A stretch of 43,285 nucleotides of DNA. Source: CASQEL01 sp036655975. Its GTDB lineage: Bacteria > Desulfobacterota > Desulfovibrionia > Desulfovibrionales > Desulfovibrionaceae. The stretch lies in NCBI GenBank assembly GCA_036655975.1, contig JAVVPD010000008.1, forward strand, positions 1-43,285, written 5' to 3'. Under the pieces are notes generated by a model. It was not told where the DNA came from. It was given only the letters and a program-made list of their open reading frames with translations, and did not search any database. Shown piece by piece: positions 1-8,243 of this stretch. The first letter of the stretch is position 1; each line of letters opens with the position of its first letter. A program made the position numbers and the translations under genes.

Positions 1-917
1 ATGTCCCCGCTGCCTGCCATGAAAAAGCGAACATTTTTAATGCGTTCCAGCACCATATGTGCGGCCTCAATGAAATAATCTGGCCCTTTTTGAAAAGTCA
101 CGCGCCCTAGAAAAAGCACTCTTTTTTCGTGCTCGAGGCGGGGGGGAATAGTGTATTGGTTTTTCACGTCATGGCGGGCCACCGCGTTATGGACTACGCT
201 AATCTTGTCGGCGGGCACGCCATAATGTTCCATGACCATGTTTTTGGTGAGATGGCTCACGGCGATAACCCGGTCGGCCGCATTCAGGCCCACTCTTTCG
301 ATATTGGCGACAAATTCGTTGATGCTTGTGCCACTGCGATCGTATTCTGTCGCATGAATGTGGGCTACCAAGGGTTTTCCGGTTAATTGCCGGGCCAAAA
401 TGCCAGCGGGGTAGGTCATCCAGTCGTGAACATGAATAACATCAAATTGTTCGCGCATGGCAATAACCGTTGCCATTTGGCTGAAGTGATACACCTCGTC
501 CAGTAAATTTTTGCCATAGCCCCCTTTTAGCGTATAGGCGGGACTGTAGGCAGAGGCCTGTACACGCTGATAACGCGTGGTGTGGGAAGCATTGGAGTGT
601 TGGAGTTTTTCAGCATAACTTTCAGGTGTAGCATAGGGAAACAGTAGGGAGTTGACCATGTGGACAGTGAGCTTGTCGTGCCAGACCGTATCCATAGTGG
701 CCCGCAAGTGCGAGAGCACCGCATGGGGCACAGGCGTGCCGGAAGCGGGCAGGAGCCGTATAGGTGATTGAGTTTCTTTACCATTGCTGGTGCACGGCAG
801 TACAAAGATGACTTCGGTATTTTTCTTCACTAAGGCCTGAGTGAGGCCAAAACAGGCTGTTCCCAAGCCGCCGCTTATATGCGGCGGAAATTCCCAACCA
901 AACATGAGCACACGCAT
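1..917 (-). CDS. Glycosyltransferase, glycogen-synthase-like (GT-B fold), 3' end outside window
   Basis: Read on the minus strand, the first 305 residues of a GT-B glycosyltransferase are visible. It opens MRVLMFGWEFPPHISGGLGT, the glycine-rich nucleotide-sugar entry loop typical of starch/glycogen synthases and GT4 enzymes. Further in are VIHVHDWMTYPAG, a loop with HIHATEYDR, and RVLFLGRVTFQKGPDYFIEA, which starts the second Rossmann domain. The C-terminal third, with the usual catalytic glutamate motif, lies beyond base 1. The ATG at 917 has a GGGAGGT ribosome site. The debranching enzyme ends 6 bases upstream, so the two are one transcript, which suggests alpha-glucan (glycogen) metabolism in the cytosol. 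The KTGGL loop of classical GlgA is replaced by SGGLG, so a GT4-type glucan synthase is as likely as true GlgA. Family is sure, substrate is inferred. Confidence 0.85.
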   Translation of the reverse strand, partial: MRVLMFGWEFPPHISGGLGTACFGLTQALVKKNTEVIFVLPCTSNGKETQSPIRLLPASGTPVPHAVLSHLRATMDTVWHDKLTVHMVNSLLFPYATPESYAEKLQHSNASHTTRYQRVQASAYSPAYTLKGGYGKNLLDEVYHFSQMATVIAMREQFDVIHVHDWMTYPAGILARQLTGKPLVAHIHATEYDRSGTSINEFVANIERVGLNAADRVIAVSHLTKNMVMEHYGVPADKISVVHNAVARHDVKNQYTIPPRLEHEKRVLFLGRVTFQKGPDYFIEAAHMVLERIKNVRFFMAGSGD

Positions 918-923
918 AAAAGC

Positions 924-2936
924 CTACCTCCCGTAACCGAGTGATGCTTCCCACTTTGCGTATACGTCTGGGGCCGCCATTTGAAGTAAGCGGAGAAGAC
1001 GTAAACATTCTGAAACACTCCACGCTTGAGCTATACACCCATTAGGGCGATGCGGGGGCGAACCATCAAACACTTCAGATATGGAACCCAAACCAGCCTC
1101 ACGTAAATGCGTGGTAAAGAGCGGGCTTACGGTCTCAAGTAAAGAGTGGGCAGCCCCGTCGGTATCCCATGCGGTACGTAATAAGGCTTCGGTATAATGG
1201 CCAAGCAGCCACGGCCACACCGTGCCCTGATGGTAGGCGGCATCGCGTTCAGCAGGGCCGCCTTCGTACACGTCTTTGTAGGCGGGGTCAGCGGGCGACA
1301 GGGTGCGTAAACCGTAGGGGGTGAGCAAATTATTGCGTACACATTCCACAACGAAGGGCTGATAATCTTCGTCCAGCACCGGGTAGGGGAGGGACACCGC
1401 AAAAATCTGATTGGGCCGAATGCTGGTGTCGAGCACCCCTTCTGTCCACACATCCCCCAGATAACCGCCTTTTTTGTTGACCCAGAAGCGCAGGCGAAAA
1501 TTGGTGCGAACCTGCCGCAAAAATTCATGACAACAATATTCTGTTTCGCCAAAGCATTCTCCCAATTCGTTGGCAAAAGCTAAGGCATTGTACCAAAGGG
1601 CGTTTATTTCTACGGGGCAGCCGTGGCGCGGGGTTACGGGTTTGCCGTTCACCTGCGCGTCCATCCACGTTAATTGTGTTTGGGCATTGCCCGCGTGTAA
1701 CAGGCCTTGCTCATCCATATAGATCAGCGGATTGGTCCCGTTCTTATAATGGTAGAGAATATTTTTAATGACCGGCCAAGCATGTTCGAAGATCCATTCC
1801 AGATGGTCGGGGAGGTGATGCAAGAGTTTTTGCACGGCCCACACGTACCATAAGGAGGCGTCCACGGAATTGAAGGCATGGTCTTCGCCTTTTTGGGCGA
1901 AGAAATTGGGAATAAGGCCATTGTGCACGCTTTTGCCGATGTGTTCCAGTACGCGTGTGCCCTTGGTCATGCGCCCCGCGCAAAAGGTCAGCCCGGGTAA
2001 GGCAATGAGGGCGTCCCGACCCCATGCGTCAAACCAGTGATAGCCCGCCAATACGGCATAGCCCCCCTGCGGGGGGGTGATGATAAAGCGCGAACCCTGC
2101 CGGATGAAATGCCCTAAAATAGTGTCAGCAACTTGACACAGCGTCTGGCGGCGGCCTGTTTCCTCATCCCACAGTGCTTGCAAATCTTCTTGGACTTCTT
2201 CGGTGGAAGCCGCCATCAAGATAGATTTGCCGGGGGTCATTTTTATGTCAAAGACTCCGGGCATGAACAGATCTTCGGTGCAGGGGAAGCCACGTTCTTC
2301 TTCTTCCAGATATTTGGCGGCGTGGTACCAGTCGGGCGCGGGGAAAAATTCGAAAGCTCCCTTAACTTGCATGAAGAGGGGCGGCATGCCGTTGTAAGGG
2401 CTGATGGTGAAACCTTCACGCGCTGGAAAGGTGCGTACGTGCATGTCGGGGTTTTCTGTGGTGAGGGCGTGGAAATTGCGGTAGGCCAGTAAAGGCTTGA
2501 TACGTAAGGTAAGCGGGGGGTGGGGACTGTCACAATGAATCGTGTAGCGGAACAACAGCAAAGTGCGCCCACGTACCAGGGCCAGTTCACGGCTAATGGT
2601 CAGATCGCCGACCCGGTAGGTAAATTGGGGCCAGTCGCCCGTGTCCATGGTTTCAAGGTATTCGTAACCGCGCGGATAATAGGCATTAGGGTGCTGGCGC
2701 ATGGACAGCATAAATTCTTTGCCGCCGCCCATAACAGATTCTTCTGTGGTTGAAAGCAGTACGTGCCGCCCAGGAGGTTCGTGCAGGTTTGCGACCAGCA
2801 AGCCGTGATATTTTCGTGTATTACAACATAAGATAGTGCTGGAGGCATAGTCCCCTAATCCGTTGGTGAGCAGCCATTCTTTACGCAACGCTTTACGGAT
2901 ATTTTGACAGGCAGCCTTGTCAAAGTGGAACTTCAT
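924..2936 (-). CDS. Glycogen debranching enzyme (amylo-alpha-1,6-glucosidase, GDE_N + GDE_C type)
   Basis: A 670-residue protein of the bacterial/archaeal debranching family. The N-terminal half (about 1-280) is the beta-rich domain that starts with EWLLTNGLGDYASST and NTRKYHGLLVA, both hallmarks of the family. The C-terminal half (about 290-660) is an (alpha/alpha)6 barrel with WFDAWGRDALIALPGL, IPNFF, NSVDASLWYV, RPNQIFAVSLPY and YHQGTVWPWLLG. In this family the acidic residues in the DAWGRD and TVWPW regions form the active site that hydrolyses alpha-1,6 branches. The gene has a strong AAGGAGGGGAGG ribosome site just before its ATG. It leads a two-gene operon with the glycosyltransferase downstream, which supports a role in glycogen turnover. 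No signal peptide. Length is normal. Confidence 0.93.
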   Translation of the reverse strand: MKFHFDKAACQNIRKALRKEWLLTNGLGDYASSTILCCNTRKYHGLLVANLHEPPGRHVLLSTTEESVMGGGKEFMLSMRQHPNAYYPRGYEYLETMDTGDWPQFTYRVGDLTISRELALVRGRTLLLFRYTIHCDSPHPPLTLRIKPLLAYRNFHALTTENPDMHVRTFPAREGFTISPYNGMPPLFMQVKGAFEFFPAPDWYHAAKYLEEEERGFPCTEDLFMPGVFDIKMTPGKSILMAASTEEVQEDLQALWDEETGRRQTLCQVADTILGHFIRQGSRFIITPPQGGYAVLAGYHWFDAWGRDALIALPGLTFCAGRMTKGTRVLEHIGKSVHNGLIPNFFAQKGEDHAFNSVDASLWYVWAVQKLLHHLPDHLEWIFEHAWPVIKNILYHYKNGTNPLIYMDEQGLLHAGNAQTQLTWMDAQVNGKPVTPRHGCPVEINALWYNALAFANELGECFGETEYCCHEFLRQVRTNFRLRFWVNKKGGYLGDVWTEGVLDTSIRPNQIFAVSLPYPVLDEDYQPFVVECVRNNLLTPYGLRTLSPADPAYKDVYEGGPAERDAAYHQGTVWPWLLGHYTEALLRTAWDTDGAAHSLLETVSPLFTTHLREAGLGSISEVFDGSPPHRPNGCIAQAWSVSECLRLLRLLQMAAPDVYAKWEASLGYGR

Positions 2937-3311
2937 AGCCCTCCCCTCCTTACGGTAATGGTATGCTAATAAAAAAATTCGTTTACACTGCTTTTTGCTC
3001 GAGTAAAATATCTGTTGTGATGTTTATTCATGTAACATTCTATGAATGCTTGTTTACCTTTCACCTACTTCATATATCATTTGCGACCAGTTGTCGAGTA
3101 TAGGTAATATCATCGTTGAAAAAAATAAGGGGGATGGGAGCGGTGTCAAAAAAATTACATAATTTTTTTTTAATTTTGTAATTCAAGTGGTTGACTTTTT
3201 GGCCCGTGTTTTGCAAGTTGGCAGGCATGAGGCGTTTAGAACTAACAGTGGGTAAAAAATGCCGCCGTGATAAACATCACGCTTCACAAAATACGAAGGA
3301 AGGTATGAATT
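2937..3311. other. Divergent intergenic region between debranching enzyme and OMP genes
   Basis: This 375-bp stretch separates two divergent transcripts. It carries the sigma-54 promoter for the plus-strand gene (3200-3215), a very AT-rich tract at about 3146-3183 that could bend or bind IHF, and a small inverted repeat CATTC-tat-GAATG at 3036-3048. The repeat lies about 180 bases upstream of the predicted start of transcription, a usual distance for an enhancer-binding protein. I see no convincing promoter for the minus-strand gene and no small ORF worth calling. Confidence 0.5.
3200..3215 (+). promoter_or_regulatory. Sigma-54 (-24/-12) promoter of the OMP gene
   Basis: The sequence TGGCCCG-tgtt-TTGCA matches the RpoN consensus TGGCACG-N4-TTGCA at all but one position. 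The invariant GG (3201-3202) and GC (3213-3214) are exactly 10 bases apart. Transcription should start near 3226, giving a leader of about 85 nt before the ATG at 3312. No good sigma-70 -10 box is present nearby. Use of this promoter would need an AAA+ activator, which is not encoded in the window. Confidence 0.72.
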
Positions 3312-3962
3312 ATGAACAAGGTTATTACATTGTGCGCGCTTTTGTGTGTGTTGGCTCTGCCCTGCATGGCGAGCGCTGAGGCTGGGATGTATATTACACC
3401 AAAGTTTTTGGATTCGCTGCAAAATTCCGGCTCTCTTGGGGGGAGTGACGGACTGAGCAGTCAGACGCATAATAGCGTTGGTGGAGCTTTGGCCGTGGGG
3501 ATGAATTTGCGTAATATGAGCGAATCCGGCATTCCCCTCCGGGTGGAAGTGGAATACGCAACCCGTGGCAATACACGTTCGGAGTGGAATGCCAGCTACG
3601 GTCACCGTCAGGATGTTAAAGCCACATGGCAAGTGCAGACTTTCCAGCTCAACGGGTATTATGACATTGACACCGGTAGTGCGTTCACCCCTTACATTGG
3701 TGCGGGTCTTGGTGCCAGCGCTATTTATGAAAGCATGACCTCGGGGCCTTCCAGCTATCGGCATCACACGGAAGACACCACCATGGGCTTTGCGTGGAAC
3801 GTGGGTGCGGGCTTTGCGTATGCTTTTACGGATAACGTCGCTCTGGATATCGGCTACCGTTTCGCCGGTTTCGGCAACGGTTCGGTCAAGCATAACGGCA
3901 ATGACGTGGAAAACTACATGACCGCCAACGAATTTATGGCCGGTGTCCGCTTCAGCTTCTAA
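3312..3962 (+). CDS. Small outer-membrane beta-barrel protein (opacity/OmpX-like)
   Basis: A 216-residue secreted protein. Residues 1-22 form a clear signal peptide (lysine, a leucine-rich core, then ASA before EAGMY). The rest alternates polar and hydrophobic residues as in an 8-stranded barrel, with strands such as IPLRVEVEYAT, QTFQLNGYYDI, FTPYIGAGLGAS, VALDIGYRFAG and a terminal strand FMAGVRFSF that ends in phenylalanine, the BAM recognition signal. This is the organisation of opacity-type porins and OmpW/OmpX-like proteins. The exact role (adhesion, stress sensing, lipid or solute contact) is not visible. The ATG has GAAGGAAGG upstream. It is a single-gene unit: a sigma-54 promoter precedes it and a strong terminator follows. 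Confidence 0.85.
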   Translation: MNKVITLCALLCVLALPCMASAEAGMYITPKFLDSLQNSGSLGGSDGLSSQTHNSVGGALAVGMNLRNMSESGIPLRVEVEYATRGNTRSEWNASYGHRQDVKATWQVQTFQLNGYYDIDTGSAFTPYIGAGLGASAIYESMTSGPSSYRHHTEDTTMGFAWNVGAGFAYAFTDNVALDIGYRFAGFGNGSVKHNGNDVENYMTANEFMAGVRFSF

Positions 3963-3996
3963 GGTATATCTATTCCCCCTTTTTCGTGAACACGCA

Positions 3997-4039
3997 GTGC
4001 CCCGCAGGCTCCCCATGGAGCGGCGGGGCACTTATTTTT
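3997..4039 (+). terminator. Intrinsic terminator of the OMP gene
   Basis: A perfect 9-bp stem GTGCCCCGC / GCGGGGCAC (3997-4005 with 4023-4031) is followed at once by TTATTTTT. It separates the OMP transcript from hslU. Confidence 0.88.
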
Positions 4040-4106
4040 GGGTCATGTGTGCGGGCACCTTATGTCGAGAGTATGGCTTTTGTCGCTCCCGGAAGCTGCG
4101 CGAGCA

Positions 4107-4134
4107 TTGCAAATATTCGCAGAGTGCTTACAAT
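4107..4134 (+). promoter_or_regulatory. Sigma-70-type promoter of hslU
   Basis: TTGCAA (4107-4112), a 16-bp spacer and TACAAT (4129-4134). Transcription would begin around 4141, about 40 bases before the hslU ATG. Confidence 0.5.
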
Positions 4135-4181
4135 AATAGAAAAGTGCAATATTTTACGTACAAAAATAGAAAGGAATAGGC

Positions 4182-5495
4182 ATGAATACTCTTACTCCCC
4201 GCGAAATCGTTGCCGAGCTGGACAAATATATTGTCGGTCAGGAGCAAGCCAAACGCATGGTCGCCGTGGCGGTGCGTAACCGCTGGCGCCGGCAACGCCT
4301 GACCCCAGAATTGCGCGAGGAAGTGGCGCCCAAGAATATTATAATGATGGGCCCCACAGGCGTGGGCAAAACAGAAATTGCCCGACGTCTTGCCAAGCTC
4401 ACGGGGGCGCCTTTTTTTAAAGTGGAAGCCACCAAATTTACCGAAGTGGGCTATGTGGGGCGCGATGTGGAATCTATGGTGCGTGATTTGATGGAAATTG
4501 CGGTGAAACTCGTGCGCGATGAAGAAAATGCCCGCGTGAAAGCTGCGGCGGAGGCTGCCGCCGAATCGCGCTTGCTGGATTTGTTGCTGCCCGCCTCCTT
4601 TGGTTTGGAGACTGGGCGCGACTCTACGCGTGAAAAATTGCGAGCGCAATTTCGCCAAGGTTTTCTGCAGGATCGCGAAGTGGAAATGGAAGTGCAGGAA
4701 CAGTCTTCCGGAGTAGATATTTTTGCCATCCCCGGCATGGAGCACATGGGGAGCCAAGTGAAAGACATGTTTGGCAAGGCCTTTCCGCCCCGTCAGCGCC
4801 GCCGCAAAATGAAAATTGGAGACGCCTTCAAAGTGCTGGTACAGGAAGAATCCGGAAAACTGTTGGACTTTGACAATATTGACGATATCGCCCGTGAGCG
4901 TGTGGAGCAGATGGGCATTATCTTTATTGATGAAATAGACAAAATTGCCAGCACTACGGAAGCGCGGTCTTCCGATATTTCACGGGAAGGTGTGCAGCGC
5001 GACCTTCTGCCCATTGTGGAAGGGAGCGTGGTGAACACCAAACACGGCATGGTGCGTACGGATCACATTTTGTTTATTGCCGCTGGGGCTTTCCATTTTA
5101 GCAAACCTTCTGATCTTATCCCAGAATTGCAAGGCCGTTTCCCTTTGCGCGTAGAGCTTGAAGCCCTGGGCAAGGCGGAATTTTTGCGTATTTTGACCGA
5201 GCCGCATAATTCTTTAACCAAACAATACTGCGCTTTATTGGCAACAGAACAGGTATCTATTGTGTATTCGCCTGATGGGCTTGAAGAAATCGCCACCTTT
5301 GCTGAAGAAATCAACGCCCGCACCGAAAATATTGGGGCGCGACGCTTATATACAATTATGGAAAAAATTTTAGCGGATATTTCTTTTGACGCGCCAGAGA
5401 CACCTGGGGTGCAAGTCCTTATTAATAAAGCATATGTTGCGGAGCATCTTGTGGATGTTCGCACGGATAAAGATTTAAGTCGATTTATCTTGTAG
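4182..5495 (+). CDS. hslU: ATP-dependent protease ATPase subunit HslU (ClpY)
   Basis: A 437-residue AAA+ unfoldase that normally caps the HslV peptidase. It opens with the family start TPREIVAELDKYIVGQ. Walker A is GPTGVGKTE at 57-65, the substrate-gripping pore loop GYVGRD is at 90-95, and the inserted I domain spans roughly 105-235. Walker B, IIFIDEIDK, is at about 246-254, the sensor region is ENIGARRL, and the C-terminal tail ends SRFIL. That tail inserts into HslV to activate it. Everything needed for function is intact. No hslV gene is adjacent: upstream is a terminated OMP gene and downstream is catalase, so the peptidase must be encoded elsewhere. The start has AAAGGAA before the ATG. 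No clear terminator follows. Confidence 0.97.
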   Translation: MNTLTPREIVAELDKYIVGQEQAKRMVAVAVRNRWRRQRLTPELREEVAPKNIIMMGPTGVGKTEIARRLAKLTGAPFFKVEATKFTEVGYVGRDVESMVRDLMEIAVKLVRDEENARVKAAAEAAAESRLLDLLLPASFGLETGRDSTREKLRAQFRQGFLQDREVEMEVQEQSSGVDIFAIPGMEHMGSQVKDMFGKAFPPRQRRRKMKIGDAFKVLVQEESGKLLDFDNIDDIARERVEQMGIIFIDEIDKIASTTEARSSDISREGVQRDLLPIVEGSVVNTKHGMVRTDHILFIAAGAFHFSKPSDLIPELQGRFPLRVELEALGKAEFLRILTEPHNSLTKQYCALLATEQVSIVYSPDGLEEIATFAEEINARTENIGARRLYTIMEKILADISFDAPETPGVQVLINKAYVAEHLVDVRTDKDLSRFIL

Positions 5496-5518
5496 TGTTA
5501 GCATTTTGGGGCATATTC

Positions 5519-5555
5519 TTGACAGTTTTATGTTTTAGGTAGATGATAGCTATCA
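5519..5555 (+). promoter_or_regulatory. Catalase promoter with an overlapping palindromic operator candidate
   Basis: TTGACA (5519-5524), a 17-bp spacer and GATGAT (5542-5547) form a plausible sigma-70 promoter. A perfect 12-bp palindrome TGATAGCTATCA (5544-5555) covers the end of the -10 box, where a bound repressor would block RNA polymerase. It does not match the PerR or Fur box consensus. A short hairpin GCTAC / GTAGC (5562-5566 with 5574-5578) lies in the leader. Confidence 0.45.
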
Positions 5556-5615
5556 AGAAAAGCTACTAATAACGTAGCACCTTTGTGCAGTCACCTATAC
5601 TACAAGGAGCAAATA

Positions 5616-7073
5616 ATGAGCGCTAAATTGACTACAAATGCCGGGGCACCTGTTACTGATAACCAAAATGCCATGACGGCGGGGCCGCGTGGCCCTATGT
5701 TGTTGCAGGATGTGTGGTTTTTGGAAAAACTCGCGCATTTTGACCGTGAAGTCATCCCTGAAAGACGCATGCATGCGAAAGGTTCTGGCGCTTACGGAAC
5801 CTTGACCGTGACAAAAGATATTACCAAATACACCAAGGCCAAATTGTTTTCGGAAATTGGCAAAAAAACAGAAGTGTTTGTGCGTTTCTCTACCGTGGCT
5901 GGTGAGCGCGGTGCTGCTGATGCTGAACGCGATATCCGTGGTTTTGCCATGAAGTTTTATACCGAAGAAGGAAACTGGGATCTCGTGGGGAACAATACCC
6001 CCGTGTTTTTCTTCCGCGATCCGCTGAAATTTCCCGATTTGAATCACGCTGTCAAACGCGACCCGCGTACTAATATGCGAAGCGCCACGAATAATTGGGA
6101 TTTTTGGTCACGTCTGCCTGAGGCACTGCATCAAGTGACCATTGTTATGAGTGATCGTGGCATTCCCGCTACCTACCGCCATATGCACGGTTTTGGGAGT
6201 CACACCTTCAGCTTTATCAGCCCAGATAATAAGCGTTTTTGGGTAAAGTTCCATTTTACGACCCAACAGGGCATCAAAAATTTGACGGATGCTGAGGCCG
6301 AGGCCATTGTGGGCAAATGCCGGGAAAGCCACCAGCGCGATTTGTATGAAAGCATTGAAAACAAAGATTTTCCCCGCTGGACTATGGCTGTGCAAATTAT
6401 GCCGGAAGAAGATGCGGAAAAAGTGCCTTACCATCCCTTCGATCTGACCAAAATTTGGCCCCACAAGGACTATCCCCTCATGGAAGTAGGGGTGCTGGAA
6501 TTGAATCGCAATCCCGAAAATTATTTTGCCGAAGTGGAGCAATCCGCCTTCAATCCCGCCAATGTGGTACCCGGTATCAGCTTTTCGCCCGACAAAATGT
6601 TGCAAGGCCGTTTGTTTGCCTATGGTGATGCCCAGCGCTATCGCCTTGGGGTCAATCATCACCTTATCCCTGTGAATAAACCCCGTTGCCCCTTCCATAG
6701 TTTCCACCGTGACGGCTCCATGCGCGTGGACGGTAACTATGGCGGTACTGTTTCCCACGAACCCAACATGCAGGGTGAATGGCAGGAACAACCCAGCTAT
6801 GCAGAACCGCCTTTGAAGATTAGCGGTGATGCCGCTCGTTGGGATTATCGTGAAGATGACGCTGACTATTATTCCCAACCTCGCGCGCTGTTTCAATTGA
6901 TGAGCCCCGCGCAAAAACAGGTTCTGTGCGAAAATACCGCCCGCAATATGGCTGGCGTTCCTAAGGAAATTCAAATTCGTCACATTACCAATTGCGCCAA
7001 GGCAGACCCTGCCTATGGCAAGGGCATTGCCGACCTTCTTGGCATTGATATGAAAGAGATTTGTTTAAAATAG
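5616..7073 (+). CDS. katA: Monofunctional haem catalase, small-subunit (clade 3) type
   Basis: A 485-residue catalase that dismutates hydrogen peroxide to water and oxygen in the cytoplasm. The distal active-site histidine is His53 in RRMHAKGSGAYG, the distal asparagine is in VGNNTPVFFFRDP (about 126), and the proximal haem-ligating tyrosine is Tyr336 in RLFAYGDAQRYRLG. The length fits clade 3 (480-505 residues). A longer reading frame exists upstream (from 5583), but the ATG at 5616 has AAGGAG spaced correctly and gives the expected N-terminus MSAKLTTNAG. The gene is monocistronic: own promoter upstream, hairpin terminator downstream. In an anaerobe this serves oxygen tolerance. Confidence 0.96.
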   Translation: MSAKLTTNAGAPVTDNQNAMTAGPRGPMLLQDVWFLEKLAHFDREVIPERRMHAKGSGAYGTLTVTKDITKYTKAKLFSEIGKKTEVFVRFSTVAGERGAADAERDIRGFAMKFYTEEGNWDLVGNNTPVFFFRDPLKFPDLNHAVKRDPRTNMRSATNNWDFWSRLPEALHQVTIVMSDRGIPATYRHMHGFGSHTFSFISPDNKRFWVKFHFTTQQGIKNLTDAEAEAIVGKCRESHQRDLYESIENKDFPRWTMAVQIMPEEDAEKVPYHPFDLTKIWPHKDYPLMEVGVLELNRNPENYFAEVEQSAFNPANVVPGISFSPDKMLQGRLFAYGDAQRYRLGVNHHLIPVNKPRCPFHSFHRDGSMRVDGNYGGTVSHEPNMQGEWQEQPSYAEPPLKISGDAARWDYREDDADYYSQPRALFQLMSPAQKQVLCENTARNMAGVPKEIQIRHITNCAKADPAYGKGIADLLGIDMKEICLK

Positions 7074-7101
7074 TCCCGTAAAGCCTTTACACACCATGTG
7101 A

Positions 7102-7131
7102 GGGGGGAAGGCCAAAGCCTTTCCCCCTTAT
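7102..7131 (+). terminator. Terminator of katA
   Basis: Stem GGGGGGAAGGC / GCCTTTCCCCC (7102-7112 with 7117-7127, one G-T wobble), a 4-base loop, then TTATT. It lies 28 bases after the catalase stop. Confidence 0.78.
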
Positions 7132-7135
7132 TGCA

Positions 7136-7169
7136 TGTAAAAAGCCCCCTTGCGTGGGCCAAGGGGGCT
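7136..7169 (-). terminator. Terminator of the Tim44-domain gene
   Basis: Perfect 10-bp stem AGCCCCCTTG / CAAGGGGGCT (7143-7152 with 7160-7169). Read on the minus strand it is followed by CTTTTTAC, so it ends the leftward transcript that converges on katA. Confidence 0.8.
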
Positions 7170-7172
7170 AGA

Positions 7173-7192
7173 AGCATTTAGCTATTTTCAAT
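7173..7192 (-). repeat. 20-bp fragment shared with the large dispersed repeat
   Basis: The 20 bases here are identical, in inverse orientation, to bases 22262-22281, the outer end of the repeat behind the porin gene. The fragment begins 3 bases after the stop codon of the Tim44-domain gene. Confidence 0.6.
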
Positions 7193-7195
7193 GAG

Positions 7196-8094
7196 TTATT
7201 CCACTTGCTGAATGCCGTCTAACTTCCACGAATCTTCAGAATTGAGGGCGCGGACAAAGTGCCAAACTTCGCGCACCTGAGTGGGTGTGGTCTGGGTGGG
7301 ATCTTCGCGCAGCAGCACGTCAAAAAACACCATGGCATTTTGTTCCGTGCCTTCGTTTTTCACTTCCAGCAATTGTGCGTTTACAAGCAGTATTTCTGTC
7401 TTGCTGGGAACAGGTTCCGCTTCAATTTGTTTTTGTACTTCGGCCAAGACGGCGGGGCGAGCAAAATTGGCGATATCTGCCGCGTCGCGTTTGTCCCAAG
7501 CCGCTTGCAGGCGAGAATAGGCCATTTTGGCCCCGCGCAAAAATTCTTCCTTGTCAAAGCCTTCGGGCAGTACAGGTTCTACGGGNNNNNNNNNNTCTGG
7601 CCTTGCAGATTGCCCCAGCTCATACCGGTATCCTGACGGGCCATGGGTTCTTCTGGGGCCTGCATTCTGCCCATGGACGGGCCACCAGCGGTAGCTGTCT
7701 GCCCAGAACGGCTGGCCTTGAAGCGGGCATAGAGCTTGAAGCCCACAAAGAGCAGAATGCCGATGAGCAAAATATCCATAAAGCCGCCGCCCATACCACC
7801 GCCCATGCCTCCGCCGCCGAACAGCAGCGAGCCGAGTAAGGTACCGGCCAGCAGGCCACCCATCATGCCCCCCATGCTAAAGCCGGGCTTGGCCGCGGCA
7901 GCGCCCGCCGCACCAGCAGCGCCCGCCGCAGGAGCTTTTTGCTGCATCATGGGGGCTGGGGCTTTTTGCTGCATGGAAGGTTTGCTACCAAAAGATTTGC
8001 CGCCGCCAAAACGCGCCGCGTCAGCGTCAGCAACCGCAACAAAGAGCAAACCCGTCACAAAAATAAAGATTGTTAATAAAGCCTTAAAATTCAT
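7196..8094 (-). CDS. Tim44-like domain protein, interrupted by an assembly gap (7586-7595)
   Basis: Two reading frames on either side of ten Ns belong to one gene. The N-terminal part (about 166 residues) has a signal peptide or anchor, MNFKALLTIFIFVTGLL ending ADA, then the GGGKSFG motif, a Gln/Ala/Gly/Met-rich linker, a glycine-rich stretch and a hydrophobic helix FMDILLIGILLFVGFKLYARF. The C-terminal part starts LPEGFDKEEFLRGAKMAYS and runs through LQAAWDKRDAADIANFARP to a beta-rich end; this is the bacterial Tim44-like domain, an alpha+beta fold of unclear function in bacterial membranes. With ten Ns the two halves are out of frame, so the true gap length must leave remainder 2 on division by 3. 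It is most likely an intact gene. Ribosome site GGGAGA precedes the ATG. Confidence 0.82.
7586..7595. other. Assembly gap, 10 N
   Basis: Ten Ns inside the Tim44-domain gene. The reading frames on the two sides do not join across ten bases, so the run is a placeholder and not a measured length. Confidence 0.95.
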
Positions 8095-8243
8095 CGTAAT
8101 CTCCCAGATTAGTGGGTTGTGTTCAAACGAACGGGGACAGGCACTCCGCTGTTACTTACAATCACGCCTTTTCGGAGAACCCACGTATATACTAACGCAA
8201 TATTTTAAAAAGGCAAATGAGTTCATGGGAAAAGAGAAAATTT

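Noticed and set aside
3183..4031. 282-residue open frame on the minus strand across the OMP gene
   Set aside because: It is antisense to a clear secreted barrel protein, has no ribosome site and shows no domain; it also covers the sigma-54 promoter and the terminator.
4121..4130. Half of a CIRCE heat-shock operator (GAGTGCTTA) before hslU
   Set aside because: The matching inverted half TTAGCACTC is absent at the required 9-base distance.
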